Notes: generated by a model from the sequence alone, not told the origin. A stretch of DNA of 64,000 bases from Acidobacteriota bacterium (GCA_004298155.1 SCRD01000023.1:52792-116791), one strand, 5' to 3'; counted from the stretch's first letter, positions 53,508-63,025 are shown. Translations and numbers: made by a program.

Positions 53508-56500
53508 TCATTGCCCCTGGCCTCCGGCCCCCATGCTGCTGTTTCCAAACTTCCCATACCGCAATGAAAGCGTGGGCAGAACCAGCAGGTTCAGCACTGT
53601 AGAGGTAAACAGTCCGCCCAATATGACGATAGCCATAGGCCCCTCAATTTCGCGGCCGGCGCTTCCGCTGGCAAGGGCCAGAGGCAGGAGACCCAAACCG
53701 GTCACGAGAGCTGTCATCAGAATTGGAGCCAGACGCTCCGATGCGCCGCGCATCGCAGCTTCCAGCCCCCAGTCCATGCCTTCCACACTGACGAGGTGCT
53801 GGAAATGCGAAATCATCATGATTGAATTACGCACGGTGATTCCAAACAGGGTGACAAAACCCACCATCGAGCCCAGTGAGAGAACGCCTCCGGTAATCCA
53901 GGCGGCAAGAATTCCACCCACCAGCGCGAAGGGCAAATTCACAAGCACCAGAAGCAGATTGCGATAGTTGCCCATCACCACGGAAAGCAAGAGGATAATC
54001 CCCAGGCCCGCCAAGGCGGAATGGATGAGGAGGTCCCGTCGAGACTGGGCTTGTGCTGCTGCGGTGCCGCCAAATTCCACTACGGTGCCACGGGGTAGCG
54101 GCATCCTGTCAACTTCGCGTTGCGCTTCAGCAACAAACGATGGTACGGATCGCCCTCGCACGTTGCACGTAATCGTCTGCACTCGCTGGGCGCCCTCGTG
54201 CAGCACGACGTAGCGGCCCGACCTTTCGTAGATGTCGGCCAGGTCGCGCAAGTTAACATAGTTTCCATTCGGACTCCGCAGCGGCAGGTCTCCTATTTCA
54301 TCCACCGAGCTTCGGTCTGAGTCAGGAAGGATCACCGAAACATCAGACACGCGGTTCCCCTGATAAATCTGGCCAACTGTGTCGCCCTCGAAGGCGGTCT
54401 GAACGGCATCGAGCACATCGACGGGGTCAAAGCCCCAGCGCGCCAGGGTATCCTTGCGCAGTTGCACGGTTACGCCCGGCATTCCTGGCGGCGACTGAAG
54501 GTGAACGTCGGCCGCACAAGGCACCTTGCCCAGGACTGCGGCCACTTGCTGGCCCTCCTGGTCGAGCGTGCTTAAGTTGTTCCCGAAAATATTGACCGCC
54601 ACCTCCGCCGTGTAGCCGGTTAGCGTTTCCTCCATTCTTTCGCGGAAAAAGCTTTCGACCGAGGAGCCGATCCCAGGGAACGGCCCCAGTGCTTCACGAA
54701 TTCGGGCAGCTTCCTGTTCTCCGGTCATTGACGAGGGCTTAAAGTCAACCTCAAATTCGCTGTAGTGTGTTCCCCAGGTATCTTCGGAAAGCACTGCTCT
54801 TCCCGCCCGCTGCGCCACCATACGCAGGTTCGGAATTTTCAGCAACGCGCCCGTGATCCTTTTTCCCAGGCTCAAGGATTGTTCTATGGACGTCCCAGGA
54901 ACGGTCCAAATGTGCACTATGAAGTGGTTCTCACGAAATTCAGGCAGGAAGGAGGCGCGGAGGGATGGCAGAATCGCAGCTCCGGCGATGACCGCTGCAG
55001 CAACCGCCATTAGGACCATTCCAGGCGCTCGCTCAACGCCGATCAGCACGCGTCGGTAAATCACCTCGAGCCATCGCACCAGGGGAGGCTCTTGCGGCGT
55101 CAAGTCGCGACCGGTAAGCAGCAGCGAGCAAAGGGCTGGAGTGACCGTAAGCGCCACCACCAGCGACGCGAGAATCGACCAGATATAGGCTTCCCCCAGC
55201 GGAGAAAAGAGTTTTCCGGCAAGGCCCGACATCGTAAGGACCGGGAAGAAAACCAGCACTACTGCAAAAGTGGCGTAAACCACCGCACTCCGCACTTCGA
55301 GTGACGCGTCGAGAATCACCGGAAACGCCGGACGCGGCTGGCTCGATCGCCGGTTCTCGCGCAGGCGGCGGTAAATGTTCTCAACGTCAATCACAGCATC
55401 GTCCACCACCTCGCCGATCGCGATGGCAAGACCGCCCAGGGTCATGGTGTTAATGCTCGCGCCCAAATGCTCCATGATGATGATGGCGGCAAGGAGCGAG
55501 AGGGGAATGGCTGTACACGAAATCACGGCTGTGCGCATCTTGAACAGGAACAGGAACAAGACAACTACAATCAACAGGGCGCCGATCAGCAGCGAAGTGC
55601 GAAGGTTGGAAAGCGCCGTTTCGATAAAGGTAGCCGGGCGGAAGATGTCGCTTGAAAGCGTGATCCCCTGACGGGCCAGCACAGGGCCAAGCTGCGCAAC
55701 GGCCTTGTCAAGTCCGCTCGTCACTTCGAGCGTGTTCGCCCCGTACTGGCTCGAAACATTCAGGACGAGGCCTCGATGCCCCATGATGGAAGCACCGCCG
55801 ATCAGCGGAGCAGGAGCGTTGACGACCTGCGCTACATCACCCAGCCGGACGTTTACGCCGTTGCTGTGCGCCAGAACAATCCCTGCAATCTCCGAGGGCG
55901 TCAATGACTGTCCGTGCGTCGTCAGCACGATCCGCTGGTTTGGCGTGGTAATAAATCCCGCGCCCCGAACAGCGGTGGCGCGGCGCGCCGCTGCGAGCAC
56001 GTCGTTCACAGTCAGATTGTGTCGGACCAGTTTTTCGGGGTCGAATTGAATTTGAACCTGCTGGACCTCAGCTCCAAAAACGACCACGCTTGCCACGCCT
56101 GGCACCGCCAGGAGCTGCTGCCGGACCGTCCACAGGGCAGCGGTCGTTTGGTCCATCAGGGAGATCGTTTTCGATGTGAGGCCAACAACGGCCACAAGGC
56201 TGGTTGAAGAAGTCAGCGGCGTCATAACGGGAGGCTCGACGCCAGCCGGAAGTTGCCCCGCGACGGTCGCAAGCCGCTCGGCAACCAACTGGCGGTCCAG
56301 ATAAACGTCGCTGCCCGGGTGGAAAACGACAGTAATGATCGAAAGTCCCTGAATCGATTGCGAGCGCAGAGCGTCAATGCCGGTCACACCATTGATGACG
56401 TTTTCAATGGGCCTCGTAACCAGCACCTCGACTTGTTCCGGCGCAAGTCCCGGCGCCTCCGTCTGGATCGTAACTTGCGGCGGGGCAAACTCAGGGAAAA

Positions 56501-56612
56501 CGTTATAGTGCGCCTGGTGCAGGGAATAAATTCCATAGCCGAGCAGTGAACAGGCAAGCGCAATCACGACTCCACGGTAGCGAAGCGCGAAACTAACAAT
56601 GGCATTCAGCAT
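53508..56612 (-). CDS. RND efflux permease, CzcA-like with HAE-like TM4
   Basis: 1034 residues with the RND layout: TM1 about 11-30, periplasmic domain (FPEFAPPQVTIQTEAPGLAPEQVE), TM2-6 from about 335, second periplasmic domain and C-terminal TM bundle. FPEFAPPxxxIQTEAPG is typical of CzcA-annotated pumps, but TM4 reads AIAIGEVVDDAVIDVEN: the first HME Asp is Ala, while a DD pair and the later Glu are present, closer to AcrB-type pumps with an additional Glu. It works with the fusion protein and OMF encoded just upstream. Substrate could be metal or an organic compound. Confidence 0.92.
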   Translation of the reverse strand: MLNAIVSFALRYRGVVIALACSLLGYGIYSLHQAHYNVFPEFAPPQVTIQTEAPGLAPEQVEVLVTRPIENVINGVTGIDALRSQSIQGLSIITVVFHPGSDVYLDRQLVAERLATVAGQLPAGVEPPVMTPLTSSTSLVAVVGLTSKTISLMDQTTAALWTVRQQLLAVPGVASVVVFGAEVQQVQIQFDPEKLVRHNLTVNDVLAAARRATAVRGAGFITTPNQRIVLTTHGQSLTPSEIAGIVLAHSNGVNVRLGDVAQVVNAPAPLIGGASIMGHRGLVLNVSSQYGANTLEVTSGLDKAVAQLGPVLARQGITLSSDIFRPATFIETALSNLRTSLLIGALLIVVVLFLFLFKMRTAVISCTAIPLSLLAAIIIMEHLGASINTMTLGGLAIAIGEVVDDAVIDVENIYRRLRENRRSSQPRPAFPVILDASLEVRSAVVYATFAVVLVFFPVLTMSGLAGKLFSPLGEAYIWSILASLVVALTVTPALCSLLLTGRDLTPQEPPLVRWLEVIYRRVLIGVERAPGMVLMAVAAAVIAGAAILPSLRASFLPEFRENHFIVHIWTVPGTSIEQSLSLGKRITGALLKIPNLRMVAQRAGRAVLSEDTWGTHYSEFEVDFKPSSMTGEQEAARIREALGPFPGIGSSVESFFRERMEETLTGYTAEVAVNIFGNNLSTLDQEGQQVAAVLGKVPCAADVHLQSPPGMPGVTVQLRKDTLARWGFDPVDVLDAVQTAFEGDTVGQIYQGNRVSDVSVILPDSDRSSVDEIGDLPLRSPNGNYVNLRDLADIYERSGRYVVLHEGAQRVQTITCNVRGRSVPSFVAEAQREVDRMPLPRGTVVEFGGTAAAQAQSRRDLLIHSALAGLGIILLLSVVMGNYRNLLLVLVNLPFALVGGILAAWITGGVLSLGSMVGFVTLFGITVRNSIMMISHFQHLVSVEGMDWGLEAAMRGASERLAPILMTALVTGLGLLPLALASGSAGREIEGPMAIVILGGLFTSTVLNLLVLPTLSLRYGKFGNSSMGAGGQGQ

Positions 56613-56663
56613 GATGTGTCCGAGGCGTGGTGGCTTAAAGGTCCCTTCTTTCTATGCGGTCCT

Positions 56664-57749
56664 TCAGTCTTCGTCGCCATCTTGCTCCTGTCCTCCGCCC
56701 TGGGGGCGGGATTCTTCCGAGAGCAGCATCTGCGCGCCTGCGCTCACAATGCGATCACCGGGCGAGAAACCCCTGGAAACAAAAAGGGCGCCCGATAGAG
56801 GGAAGCTCGCCGTTATTGTGCGACGAGTGAATTCGTCAGGCGCGATTTCGACATAAACCCATGGTTCGCCATTCAGCCAGACAACCGCGGAACGCGGAAT
56901 GATTACGCCCGGAAGACGAGGGCCGGCCGCAACCTGAGCAATCAGGTTGAGCCCCGGCGCCAGCGCGCCCTGCTGTTTGGTCAAATATAGGAAGCTGAGG
57001 CCCTGAATTCGCGGATCGACCTGTGGAGATCGCGACACTAATTTCGCCACCACGTGCCGCTGGTCTGGAAGTTCAAGCGCAACCTCGCCCGGCGCTAATG
57101 TAGGCCCGCTCGCGGGGAACGTGGCCTGGACCAGCACGTCTTCGCGGTTGAGGATGCGATTGAGGGTTGGAGGGTCATCGGCGACCCATTGTGCAATCTT
57201 ATCCCCCCAACTCTGTCGCAGAGCAGCCATCCGGTAGTCAACTTCCTGGCGTGCTGCGGCAACGCTGGCCTGGTCATTACGGAATATTCCTTCGGAGACC
57301 TGGAAGTCCTTTGCGGAGACATTCTGGCTTGTATGGAGAGTCTTAAGCCGATTATATTCAGGTTGAGAAACGCTCAGATTGTTTTCTGCTTTCCTCAGAT
57401 TGGCCCGAGCCGCCGCATAGGACGAGGTCAAACTGACCAGATTTTGCACGTCGAGCACTACAGCAGGGACGGCGAGTTGCCTCCTCTCGCGCGCCGATTT
57501 CAGGCCCTCGGTTTCGATTCCAGCTTGCGTTTGCGCTTCGGCGCTTAGGCGGACGATTGTTTTTCCGTTCTCCATAGCTGTCTGCGATGACGGCCTGGCT
57601 CCTTCTTGAACTCGTTCCTTTCGTTCCTGGTTGGACTGTTCTTTGCGCGCCTGGGCGAATGTGCGCACGAGTGTGATCCCGGCGATTAGCGTCAGAGTAG
57701 CGGCAGTGACTAAGAGCAGCCTGTTCCTCTTCATGGTGTCTCCTCTCAT
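56664..57749 (-). CDS. RND efflux membrane fusion protein
   Basis: 361 residues; ATG overlaps the OMF stop by four bases (ATGA, 57746-57749), an ATG five codons in is an alternative. N-terminal anchor (LLLVTAATLTLIAGITLV) without lipobox, then a charged linker, a barrel-sandwich half, alpha-hairpin (about 115-180: AAARANLRKAENNLSVSQPE) and beta-barrel domain (VLVQATFPASGPTLAPGEVA), ending GPRLPGVIIPRSAVVWLNGE. Relatively short for the family. It forms the tripartite pump with its neighbours. Confidence 0.9.
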   Translation of the reverse strand: MRGDTMKRNRLLLVTAATLTLIAGITLVRTFAQARKEQSNQERKERVQEGARPSSQTAMENGKTIVRLSAEAQTQAGIETEGLKSARERRQLAVPAVVLDVQNLVSLTSSYAAARANLRKAENNLSVSQPEYNRLKTLHTSQNVSAKDFQVSEGIFRNDQASVAAARQEVDYRMAALRQSWGDKIAQWVADDPPTLNRILNREDVLVQATFPASGPTLAPGEVALELPDQRHVVAKLVSRSPQVDPRIQGLSFLYLTKQQGALAPGLNLIAQVAAGPRLPGVIIPRSAVVWLNGEPWVYVEIAPDEFTRRTITASFPLSGALFVSRGFSPGDRIVSAGAQMLLSEESRPQGGGQEQDGDED

Positions 57750-59134
57750 TGCTTCTTAGACTTAAATGCCGGCAGCGGAAGCTCGCCGGGACCGAGCGGA
57801 CGTTGGACGAAGTCTTCGAGCTGCCCCAACGCAACCTGCAAATGATCGAGTGCAGTGAGCTGGGCCGAGACGGTTGCCACTCCCTGCAGTCGAATATTGT
57901 TCAAAAAAAGCTGGTCTGACTCGCCGAATTTAACCTGCTGAAGCGCTATCGGCTCCTGTACGTTTCGAACCTGGGCAACAGATTGCCTGGCTTCCTGGAG
58001 TTCTCGAAGGGCCGCGCGGTAGCTTGCCAGGGCCTGTTCGCCTTGCGCAATGGCATTCGCCTGCGTAGCGAGAAATTGGGCCGCAGCTTGCTTGCGCCGT
58101 GCCTCAGCCTCCGCAATCGGACCCTGGTTGCGGTTGAAAACCGGCAGGAGGGTGGAAAAGGTCAGCGTAAAAAAGTTGTTGCGTTCTTCGAAGTGATAGC
58201 CGGGACCAAGTGAAAAATCCGGGTGCTGGTTTGCGATTTCAAGCTGTAGCGCAGCTTGTGCCGCCTCGTATTGCGCCAGGCTTCGTCGCACATCCAAACG
58301 ATTCAGAACGGCTTCGCGCTGGATTTGCTGGGGGGAAAGGGCCGCCGCCTCGGGCGGATGGTCGAACGCGGCCCAGGAGAACTTGATTCTTTCGAGCGCG
58401 GAGACTGGAACACCAATAGCAGCCGCCAGAGAAGCACGCGTTTCAGAAACGTGCCCTTCGCTGGCCCGGAGCGCAACGCGGCTGTTCAGCAGTCCCAATT
58501 GGGCCGAGGCAACCTCAGCCCGAGCTACCTCTCCGATCTTGAACCTCTCGCTGAGCCACTGGACTTGCTGCGAGTGCAGATGGACCTCGGAACCAAGAAT
58601 TTCGGATTGTCTGACGGACATGAAGTAGTCCAGGCAGGCCGTCCGCAGGCCGCTTCGGACTTGCCACGCCGTCGAGGCCAGCCCGTATTCCGCTGCACTG
58701 CTGAGGGCCCTGGCCTCCTCCACCATGATCTTGCGCTTCCCCGCCGTCTGCCGGATAAAGAGCAGGTCCAGGCCCAGCAGGTACGGGCTTGGAATTCCAG
58801 GCGACAGGCTGATCGTGGGATTGGGCCGGGCCCCTGCTGTAATGACTGCGGCCTGGGCTGCTTCCACCCGCGCACGTGCAACCCCCATCTGAGGATTGAA
58901 ATAATAAGCAGCCAGCGCAAGCTCATTCAGGTCCCAGATTGTGACAGGCCAGCTCGTAAGCCTGCGATTGAGGTTCTTTTCCATGAATTCCTTGAGGCCT
59001 GGATCATTGAGCGAGCGGCTTTCAAGCCGGGCGGCCGTCTCCGCCGGGGTTATAGGCCTGGGATGGTAATGCACGGCGGGGGCGCACGCGGTAAATCCCG
59101 CCACGGCAAGGCAAGCAAGCACGAACCGCTTCAT
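57746..59134 (-). CDS. outer-membrane efflux lipoprotein (CzcC/TolC-type)
   Basis: 462 residues from ATG 59134 (GGAGC ahead); the frame is open 40 codons upstream but this start gives a lipoprotein signal, MKRFVLACLAVAGFTAC. Two OEP repeats: AAYYFNPQMGVARARVEAAQ, then RPNPTISLSPGIPSPY, and LDVRRSLAQYEAAQAALQLE, GYHFEERNNFFTLTFSTLLP and VFNRNQGPIAEAEARR. First member of the trio OMF-MFP-RND, which has the same order and the same 4-base overlap as the operon at 2928-8560. Confidence 0.92.
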   Translation of the reverse strand: MKRFVLACLAVAGFTACAPAVHYHPRPITPAETAARLESRSLNDPGLKEFMEKNLNRRLTSWPVTIWDLNELALAAYYFNPQMGVARARVEAAQAAVITAGARPNPTISLSPGIPSPYLLGLDLLFIRQTAGKRKIMVEEARALSSAAEYGLASTAWQVRSGLRTACLDYFMSVRQSEILGSEVHLHSQQVQWLSERFKIGEVARAEVASAQLGLLNSRVALRASEGHVSETRASLAAAIGVPVSALERIKFSWAAFDHPPEAAALSPQQIQREAVLNRLDVRRSLAQYEAAQAALQLEIANQHPDFSLGPGYHFEERNNFFTLTFSTLLPVFNRNQGPIAEAEARRKQAAAQFLATQANAIAQGEQALASYRAALRELQEARQSVAQVRNVQEPIALQQVKFGESDQLFLNNIRLQGVATVSAQLTALDHLQVALGQLEDFVQRPLGPGELPLPAFKSKKQ

Positions 59135-59290
59135 ATGCCATGCTCCTTTCACGTTTCTTCCGCGGGGCAGCCGGCGGATGGCCATACCATCAGGGCCTGG
59201 CCACTGGCCGGAGCGATTGGATGCCATAAGATTCACGCCGCGTAAAAACACCACGGCGCAGAAAACCGACGGAGGGATATGGAAGGAAGG

Positions 59291-59626
59291 TTAAATCCGT
59301 AACGGAACAGGAGGGCCGTGCATCCCCTGGAACGAGGTGGAAAAACGCATCACCACAGCCGGCGCAAACAGGCAGGCGACAATACCAGGGGCCGTCTTGG
59401 AGGTCATCCGGAAGCGCTTGCCCAGCTTGCGGCTTTGCAGCAGCGCCGTGGCAAGACCTGCCCCTATCAGGGCCACCACTCCGCCGGCCGCGCGCACCAT
59501 GTCGGACATGGTCTGGCTGGGCGTGTCCCACCAGTCCACCACTGGATCGACGGGTCCCCAAAGGTACCAGCCCAGCCACAGGAGAACCAGCAGGCGCAGC
59601 ATCCGTCCCTTCAGTGCGCTGTCCAT
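59291..59626 (-). CDS. small membrane protein upstream of the second efflux operon
   Basis: About 111 residues from ATG 59626 (the frame is open further upstream without a protein-like sequence). Two or three hydrophobic segments (MLRLLVLLWLGWYLWG, GGVVALIGAGLATALL, GIVACLFAPAVVMRF) and a C-terminus FQGMHGPPVPLRI reminiscent of the GRxPP tails of the two small proteins at the first operon, but without Cys or His clusters. No strong ribosome site. Likely co-transcribed with the OMF gene 157 bases downstream. Function unknown. Confidence 0.5.
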   Translation of the reverse strand: MDSALKGRMLRLLVLLWLGWYLWGPVDPVVDWWDTPSQTMSDMVRAAGGVVALIGAGLATALLQSRKLGKRFRMTSKTAPGIVACLFAPAVVMRFSTSFQGMHGPPVPLRI

Positions 59627-59928
59627 GAAGCCTGATTGTATTCCTGTCTGGAGGCCAAAGCAACCGCCGGCACATCGCCTATTGTTAAGGGCACTGATTG
59701 ATCCGCGCCGAAAGGCCGCCAGCGATGGGCTTCGGCATGGCATGTGCTGCCCTGATGGGCGGCGCGACAAAGATAATGCCGCCGCTGGGACGGAACGGGT
59801 GCTGATGCCCTCCACCCGGCAAACTCGAATAGAACTCCCGCGCAAGCCCCTGGAACCAAAGGTCCATTGTGGAACCAGCTTCACGGCGCTAGTCTCAATC
59901 TGACGTTCAGTTTTCGGGGGATGCGACG

Positions 59929-60156
59929 ATGGAAACGATTGAATACGACCAGAATGAGACGGAAATAGTACCATTCCAGCAGATATGCCCACGCCACGGC
60001 GAGAGGATTCGCCGCTATCATGGTTGCCCAAAATGCGTAATTGAGGAAGTCCGGCGCCATGAAATGCGGATTGACCCGTCATTAGAGCAGGACATACCGG
60101 TACCAGTGGACTCTATTGACAAGCCGCTGGCGGCCAGTGCCGACCTCTGGCTTTAA
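59929..60156 (+). CDS. small zinc-binding-like protein
   Basis: 75 residues beginning METIEYDQNETEIVPFQQ, behind GGGGGATGCGACG. ICPRHGERIRRYHGCPKCVI contains a CPxHG...CPxC four-ligand arrangement expected to bind one zinc. No recognised family. The Asp/Glu-rich tail is unremarkable. It is divergent from the efflux operon's small membrane protein. Confidence 0.55.
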   Translation: METIEYDQNETEIVPFQQICPRHGERIRRYHGCPKCVIEEVRRHEMRIDPSLEQDIPVPVDSIDKPLAASADLWL

Positions 60157-60496
60157 GGTCCCTGGCCCTTCCAGCAGGCCGGGCATAGGCTGCCTCTTTC
60201 CTGCAAAAAGGTGCGGACTGGCCCGCGCGGAAGAGCAATGCCATGATGCCCGGCCCCAGCCGTTAACCGCCTGGCGGGAGTTCGCCGAAGCGCAGCACTT
60301 CACAGCGGCCAACAGGCGACCTCTCCACTCCCAAATTTCCAGCCATCCGCAATCTTGATTCCCCTTGCACCGGGCCATCTCCCGCCTCCAATCCCAAAAT
60401 TTTACAAAATCGGCACAACCGCCTGACACGATAACGGTCGTCAAGGTGATAGGTTTGCCCTCAGGGGCGTGATGTTCCATCCCCTGGATATTCAAG
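60157..60496. other. intergenic region
   Basis: About 340 bases ahead of the TonB C-terminal protein. It has a TTTTACAAAATCGGCACA patch near 60400 and no recognisable RNA, terminator or gene. Confidence 0.4.
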
Positions 60497-61312
60497 ATGC
60501 GAAAACAACTTATCGGACTGCTATGGGTCTCGATTTTGATTGGGGCAGCATCCACAGCGCTCGCGCAAAACCCGCTGACCGCAGACGAGGCTGAAACCCT
60601 GGTGACCAACAGTACAAATTCCAAAAAGGTTATCAAGGTCATACAAGACCGTGGGGTCGGCTTCACTGTTTCTCGGAATTACATCGAAAATCTGAAGCGC
60701 AAGGGCGTAAAAGAAAACGTCCTGGCGGCCTTGTGCGTCGCAGCAACTGGTCCCTTGTCCAAGGACCAGTTAATTGTCCTCTTAAAGAGCGGAATGCCAG
60801 ACGAGTCGTTGGCCGCACTGGTAAAGAACCGCCGTCTCACATTTAAACCCTCCGACGATGACCTGGATGAATTCCGCGGACTTGGGGCGGGAGACCAATT
60901 GGCAACTGCCCTGCAAAACTCCCAATGGATTATAGAAACTCTGTCGAATCGCAAGCTGATACCGGGCACGGCGGCCGCAGCCCACCCCGGCCCGTACCAG
61001 GATTCGGCAGGAAGCAAAGTTGATCCGCCAGTCCCCGTTTACCATCCATCTCCCCAATACACAAAAGAGGCTCGGCAGGCCAGAATCTCCGGCAACGTTT
61101 CTATGAATATCGTCGTCAACGAAAAAGGCGAGGTGACGGATGCTACGGTTGTCCGGGGCTTGGGATATGGTCTGGACGAAAGCGCGCTGCGGGCTGTGAA
61201 GTCGTGGAAATTTAAACCCGCCCGGCGCGACGGCACCCCCATTGCAGCAAAGGTCACAGTGGAGGTTAGCTTTGTATTGGACGCGCAGGACCTTCCCGGC
61301 ATCCAGCAATAG
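60497..61312 (+). CDS. TonB-family protein (TonB C-terminal domain)
   Basis: 271 residues with a Sec signal (cleavage near ALAQ) and an N-terminal helical domain with a repeated pattern (VKENVLAALCVAATGPLSKD, LIVLLKSGMPDESLAALVKN, FRGLGAGDQLATALQ). The C-terminal 90 residues form a TonB_C domain (YTKEARQARISGNVSMNIVV, RGLGYGLDESALRAVKSWKF, GTPIAAKVTVEVSFVL). Unlike true TonB it has no N-terminal membrane anchor or Pro-rich linker, as often in acidobacterial TonB-C proteins, so it may not energise receptors. Confidence 0.85.
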   Translation: MRKQLIGLLWVSILIGAASTALAQNPLTADEAETLVTNSTNSKKVIKVIQDRGVGFTVSRNYIENLKRKGVKENVLAALCVAATGPLSKDQLIVLLKSGMPDESLAALVKNRRLTFKPSDDDLDEFRGLGAGDQLATALQNSQWIIETLSNRKLIPGTAAAAHPGPYQDSAGSKVDPPVPVYHPSPQYTKEARQARISGNVSMNIVVNEKGEVTDATVVRGLGYGLDESALRAVKSWKFKPARRDGTPIAAKVTVEVSFVLDAQDLPGIQQ

Positions 61313-61389
61313 GCGGCCGCCTGACGGATGGCGGGCAGCCGGGGCGTACACTTGCAAAAGGGAAATTCCATCAGGAGAGGATATCTCTA

Positions 61390-62070
61390 ATGTACCAGAC
61401 GCGAGCAAGGCAGCGCTCTTCGACCTTTATCCTCCTGGCCACTGCACTACTTTTGCCTGGAGCGATTTCCCCGCGCGGGGTGGGGATGCAATCTCCCGCG
61501 GATGAGGCCGTCGACTACAATGCATCATCCCTGATTGCCATCACGGGCACTTCCGGCCTGTTCGCGTTTGCCGGCCACCGGCACGCGGTGCTCGCCAGCG
61601 AGTGGTCCGCGGACCTCAAGATGAATCTTGACGACCTGGGCCGTGCCAGCGCAACCATTACGTTACCGGCGGCCAAGCTGGTGATTGACAGCCCCGCAGC
61701 GCGGCAAAAAGCAGGGCTGGGAGGGGGACCCGGCGATTCCGAGGTGCGAACAATCCAACAACGGATGTTGAGCAGCGAGGTCCTCGACGCCGCGCAGTAT
61801 CCCCGGATCAAGTTCACCACGACAGCCATCAAAGCGCAGGGCAGCGGCCAGCTTCAGGTGACTGGAAACATGGAAATCCACGGGCGCAGTCATCCGGTAA
61901 CGATTCAGGCACGGTACCGCTCCGACGGAAGGCAAACGGCGCTGGACGGTGAATTCGAAATTCGCCAGACAGACTATGGGCTCAGGCCTGAAAGCGTTGC
62001 TGGGGGAACGGTAAAGGTGAAAAACCAGATCGCCATAAAGTTTCATATTGTGATGAAGGCTGCGCGGTAA
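61390..62070 (+). CDS. YceI-family periplasmic lipocalin-like protein
   Basis: 226 residues: hydrophobic leader with poor cleavage site, then YceI fold (IAITGTSGLFAFAGHRHAVL, INSPAARQ-type turn, VTGNMEIHGRSHPVTIQARY). The family binds polyisoprenoid or other lipids in a beta-barrel; several are induced by base or osmotic stress. ATG 61390 lies 78 bases downstream of the TonB-C gene and a DUF2141 gene follows by 50 bases, suggesting one transcript. Confidence 0.88.
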   Translation: MYQTRARQRSSTFILLATALLLPGAISPRGVGMQSPADEAVDYNASSLIAITGTSGLFAFAGHRHAVLASEWSADLKMNLDDLGRASATITLPAAKLVIDSPAARQKAGLGGGPGDSEVRTIQQRMLSSEVLDAAQYPRIKFTTTAIKAQGSGQLQVTGNMEIHGRSHPVTIQARYRSDGRQTALDGEFEIRQTDYGLRPESVAGGTVKVKNQIAIKFHIVMKAAR

Positions 62071-62119
62071 GCGCCGGCCCGCTCGGAAGGAGCATAATAC
62101 GTTCCGGATTAGGTCCCGC

Positions 62120-62539
62120 TTGAACTTCCTGGCATGTCTGCTGCTTTTCGACGTTCTGTGCTTGGCGTCCGGACGCGGATACACACTGACAATTGTGGCC
62201 GAGGGCGTTTCCAACAGCCAGGGCGTTGTGGGAGTCCTGGTTTTCAACTCGCCGAAAGGCTGGCCAACTGACAATGGACGCGCCTTCCGGGCTGTCGCGG
62301 TCAGGGCGCATCCAGGCTCAGTTGAGATTCGAATCTCCGATTTGCCCGCCGGGACATATGCTGCAGTTGTGCTGCACGATATAAACGAGAACAGGAAGCT
62401 CGATCGCAACTGGTTCGGCAAGCCTAAGGAACAGTGGGGTATGTCGGAGAATCCACCGGTGCATTTTTCAGCGCCAAGCTTCAAGTCGGCCCGCTTCACA
62501 CTGAGCAGAGACGAAAGAATAACCGTGGTTCTCCACTAA
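62120..62539 (+). CDS. DUF2141-family secreted protein
   Basis: 139 residues, probable TTG start at 62120 giving a signal peptide (LACLLLFDVLCLASG). The DUF2141 hallmark is GTYAAVVLHDINENRKLDRN followed by WFGKPKEQWGMS, an Asp/Asn-rich loop that resembles a calcium site. Function unknown. Third gene of a likely TonB-C, YceI, DUF2141 cluster. Confidence 0.82.
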   Translation: MNFLACLLLFDVLCLASGRGYTLTIVAEGVSNSQGVVGVLVFNSPKGWPTDNGRAFRAVAVRAHPGSVEIRISDLPAGTYAAVVLHDINENRKLDRNWFGKPKEQWGMSENPPVHFSAPSFKSARFTLSRDERITVVLH

Positions 62540-63025
62540 GACGACGTTGCGGCGCCGCATCGCCTCCATTGTGGTTAGCATGTAGGACTCTGTTGTCAAA
62601 AGACTTACGATATTTTGCCGGCGTCAGGGCTATCTTACTGGGGAAAAAAAGGCGAATAGTGAACGAGCTCGGCACCCCTATGGTACTAAAGTTCTACTAC
62701 TTAAGTTCCTTGACGGAGTAGTCCATAAGTACCAAGCTTGCACTATGTTTCAGGTAGTTACGAGAAACGGACCCCGGCAACGGGAAGGTGAGGTATCCTT
62801 CAAACTCTCTATCCTCACCATGGTGCCGAGTCAGCCGGGTTTCTCGTCGCGCCCAGCGCCCGTGGGATTCACTCGGGCATGATGGTCTCGATTCGAGCAG
62901 TATGGAAAACCAACACACGGCCAAAACAAAAGGAGGATGCCACCGGGTTACCTGATTGGTTAACGGAACACGCGGGCGTGGCCAGACGATCCACTGAATA
63001 CGCCTGACCCGTGGCATGCGACAAA
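62540..63025. other. intergenic region with strong RNA-like hairpin
   Basis: About 490 bases between the DUF2141 gene and the coiled-coil gene. The nested hairpin at 62760-62847 is described separately. No protein frame stands out. Confidence 0.45.
62760..62847 (+). ncRNA. structured RNA candidate with three nested stems
   Basis: ACGAGAAAC (62760-62768) pairs perfectly with GTTTCTCGT (62839-62847). Inside, CCCGGC (62773-62778) pairs with GCCGGG (62834-62839, sharing one base with the outer stem), and GGTGAGG (62787-62793) pairs with CCTCACC (62813-62819). Around the inner stem GGCAACGGG and GGTGCCGAGTCAG are reminiscent of the GGCAAC / GGTGCC joining segments of SAM riboswitches, but the overall layout does not match a class I can name. 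No T-run follows, so it is not a simple terminator. It could be a leader for the gene at 63026 or act on either strand. Confidence 0.4.

Noticed and set aside
59627..60082. N-terminal 152 codons of the long minus-strand frame ending at 59291
   Set aside because: Low-complexity Ser/Arg-rich sequence with no homology features and overlap with the plus-strand gene at 59929; the ATG at 59626 gives a plausible membrane protein.
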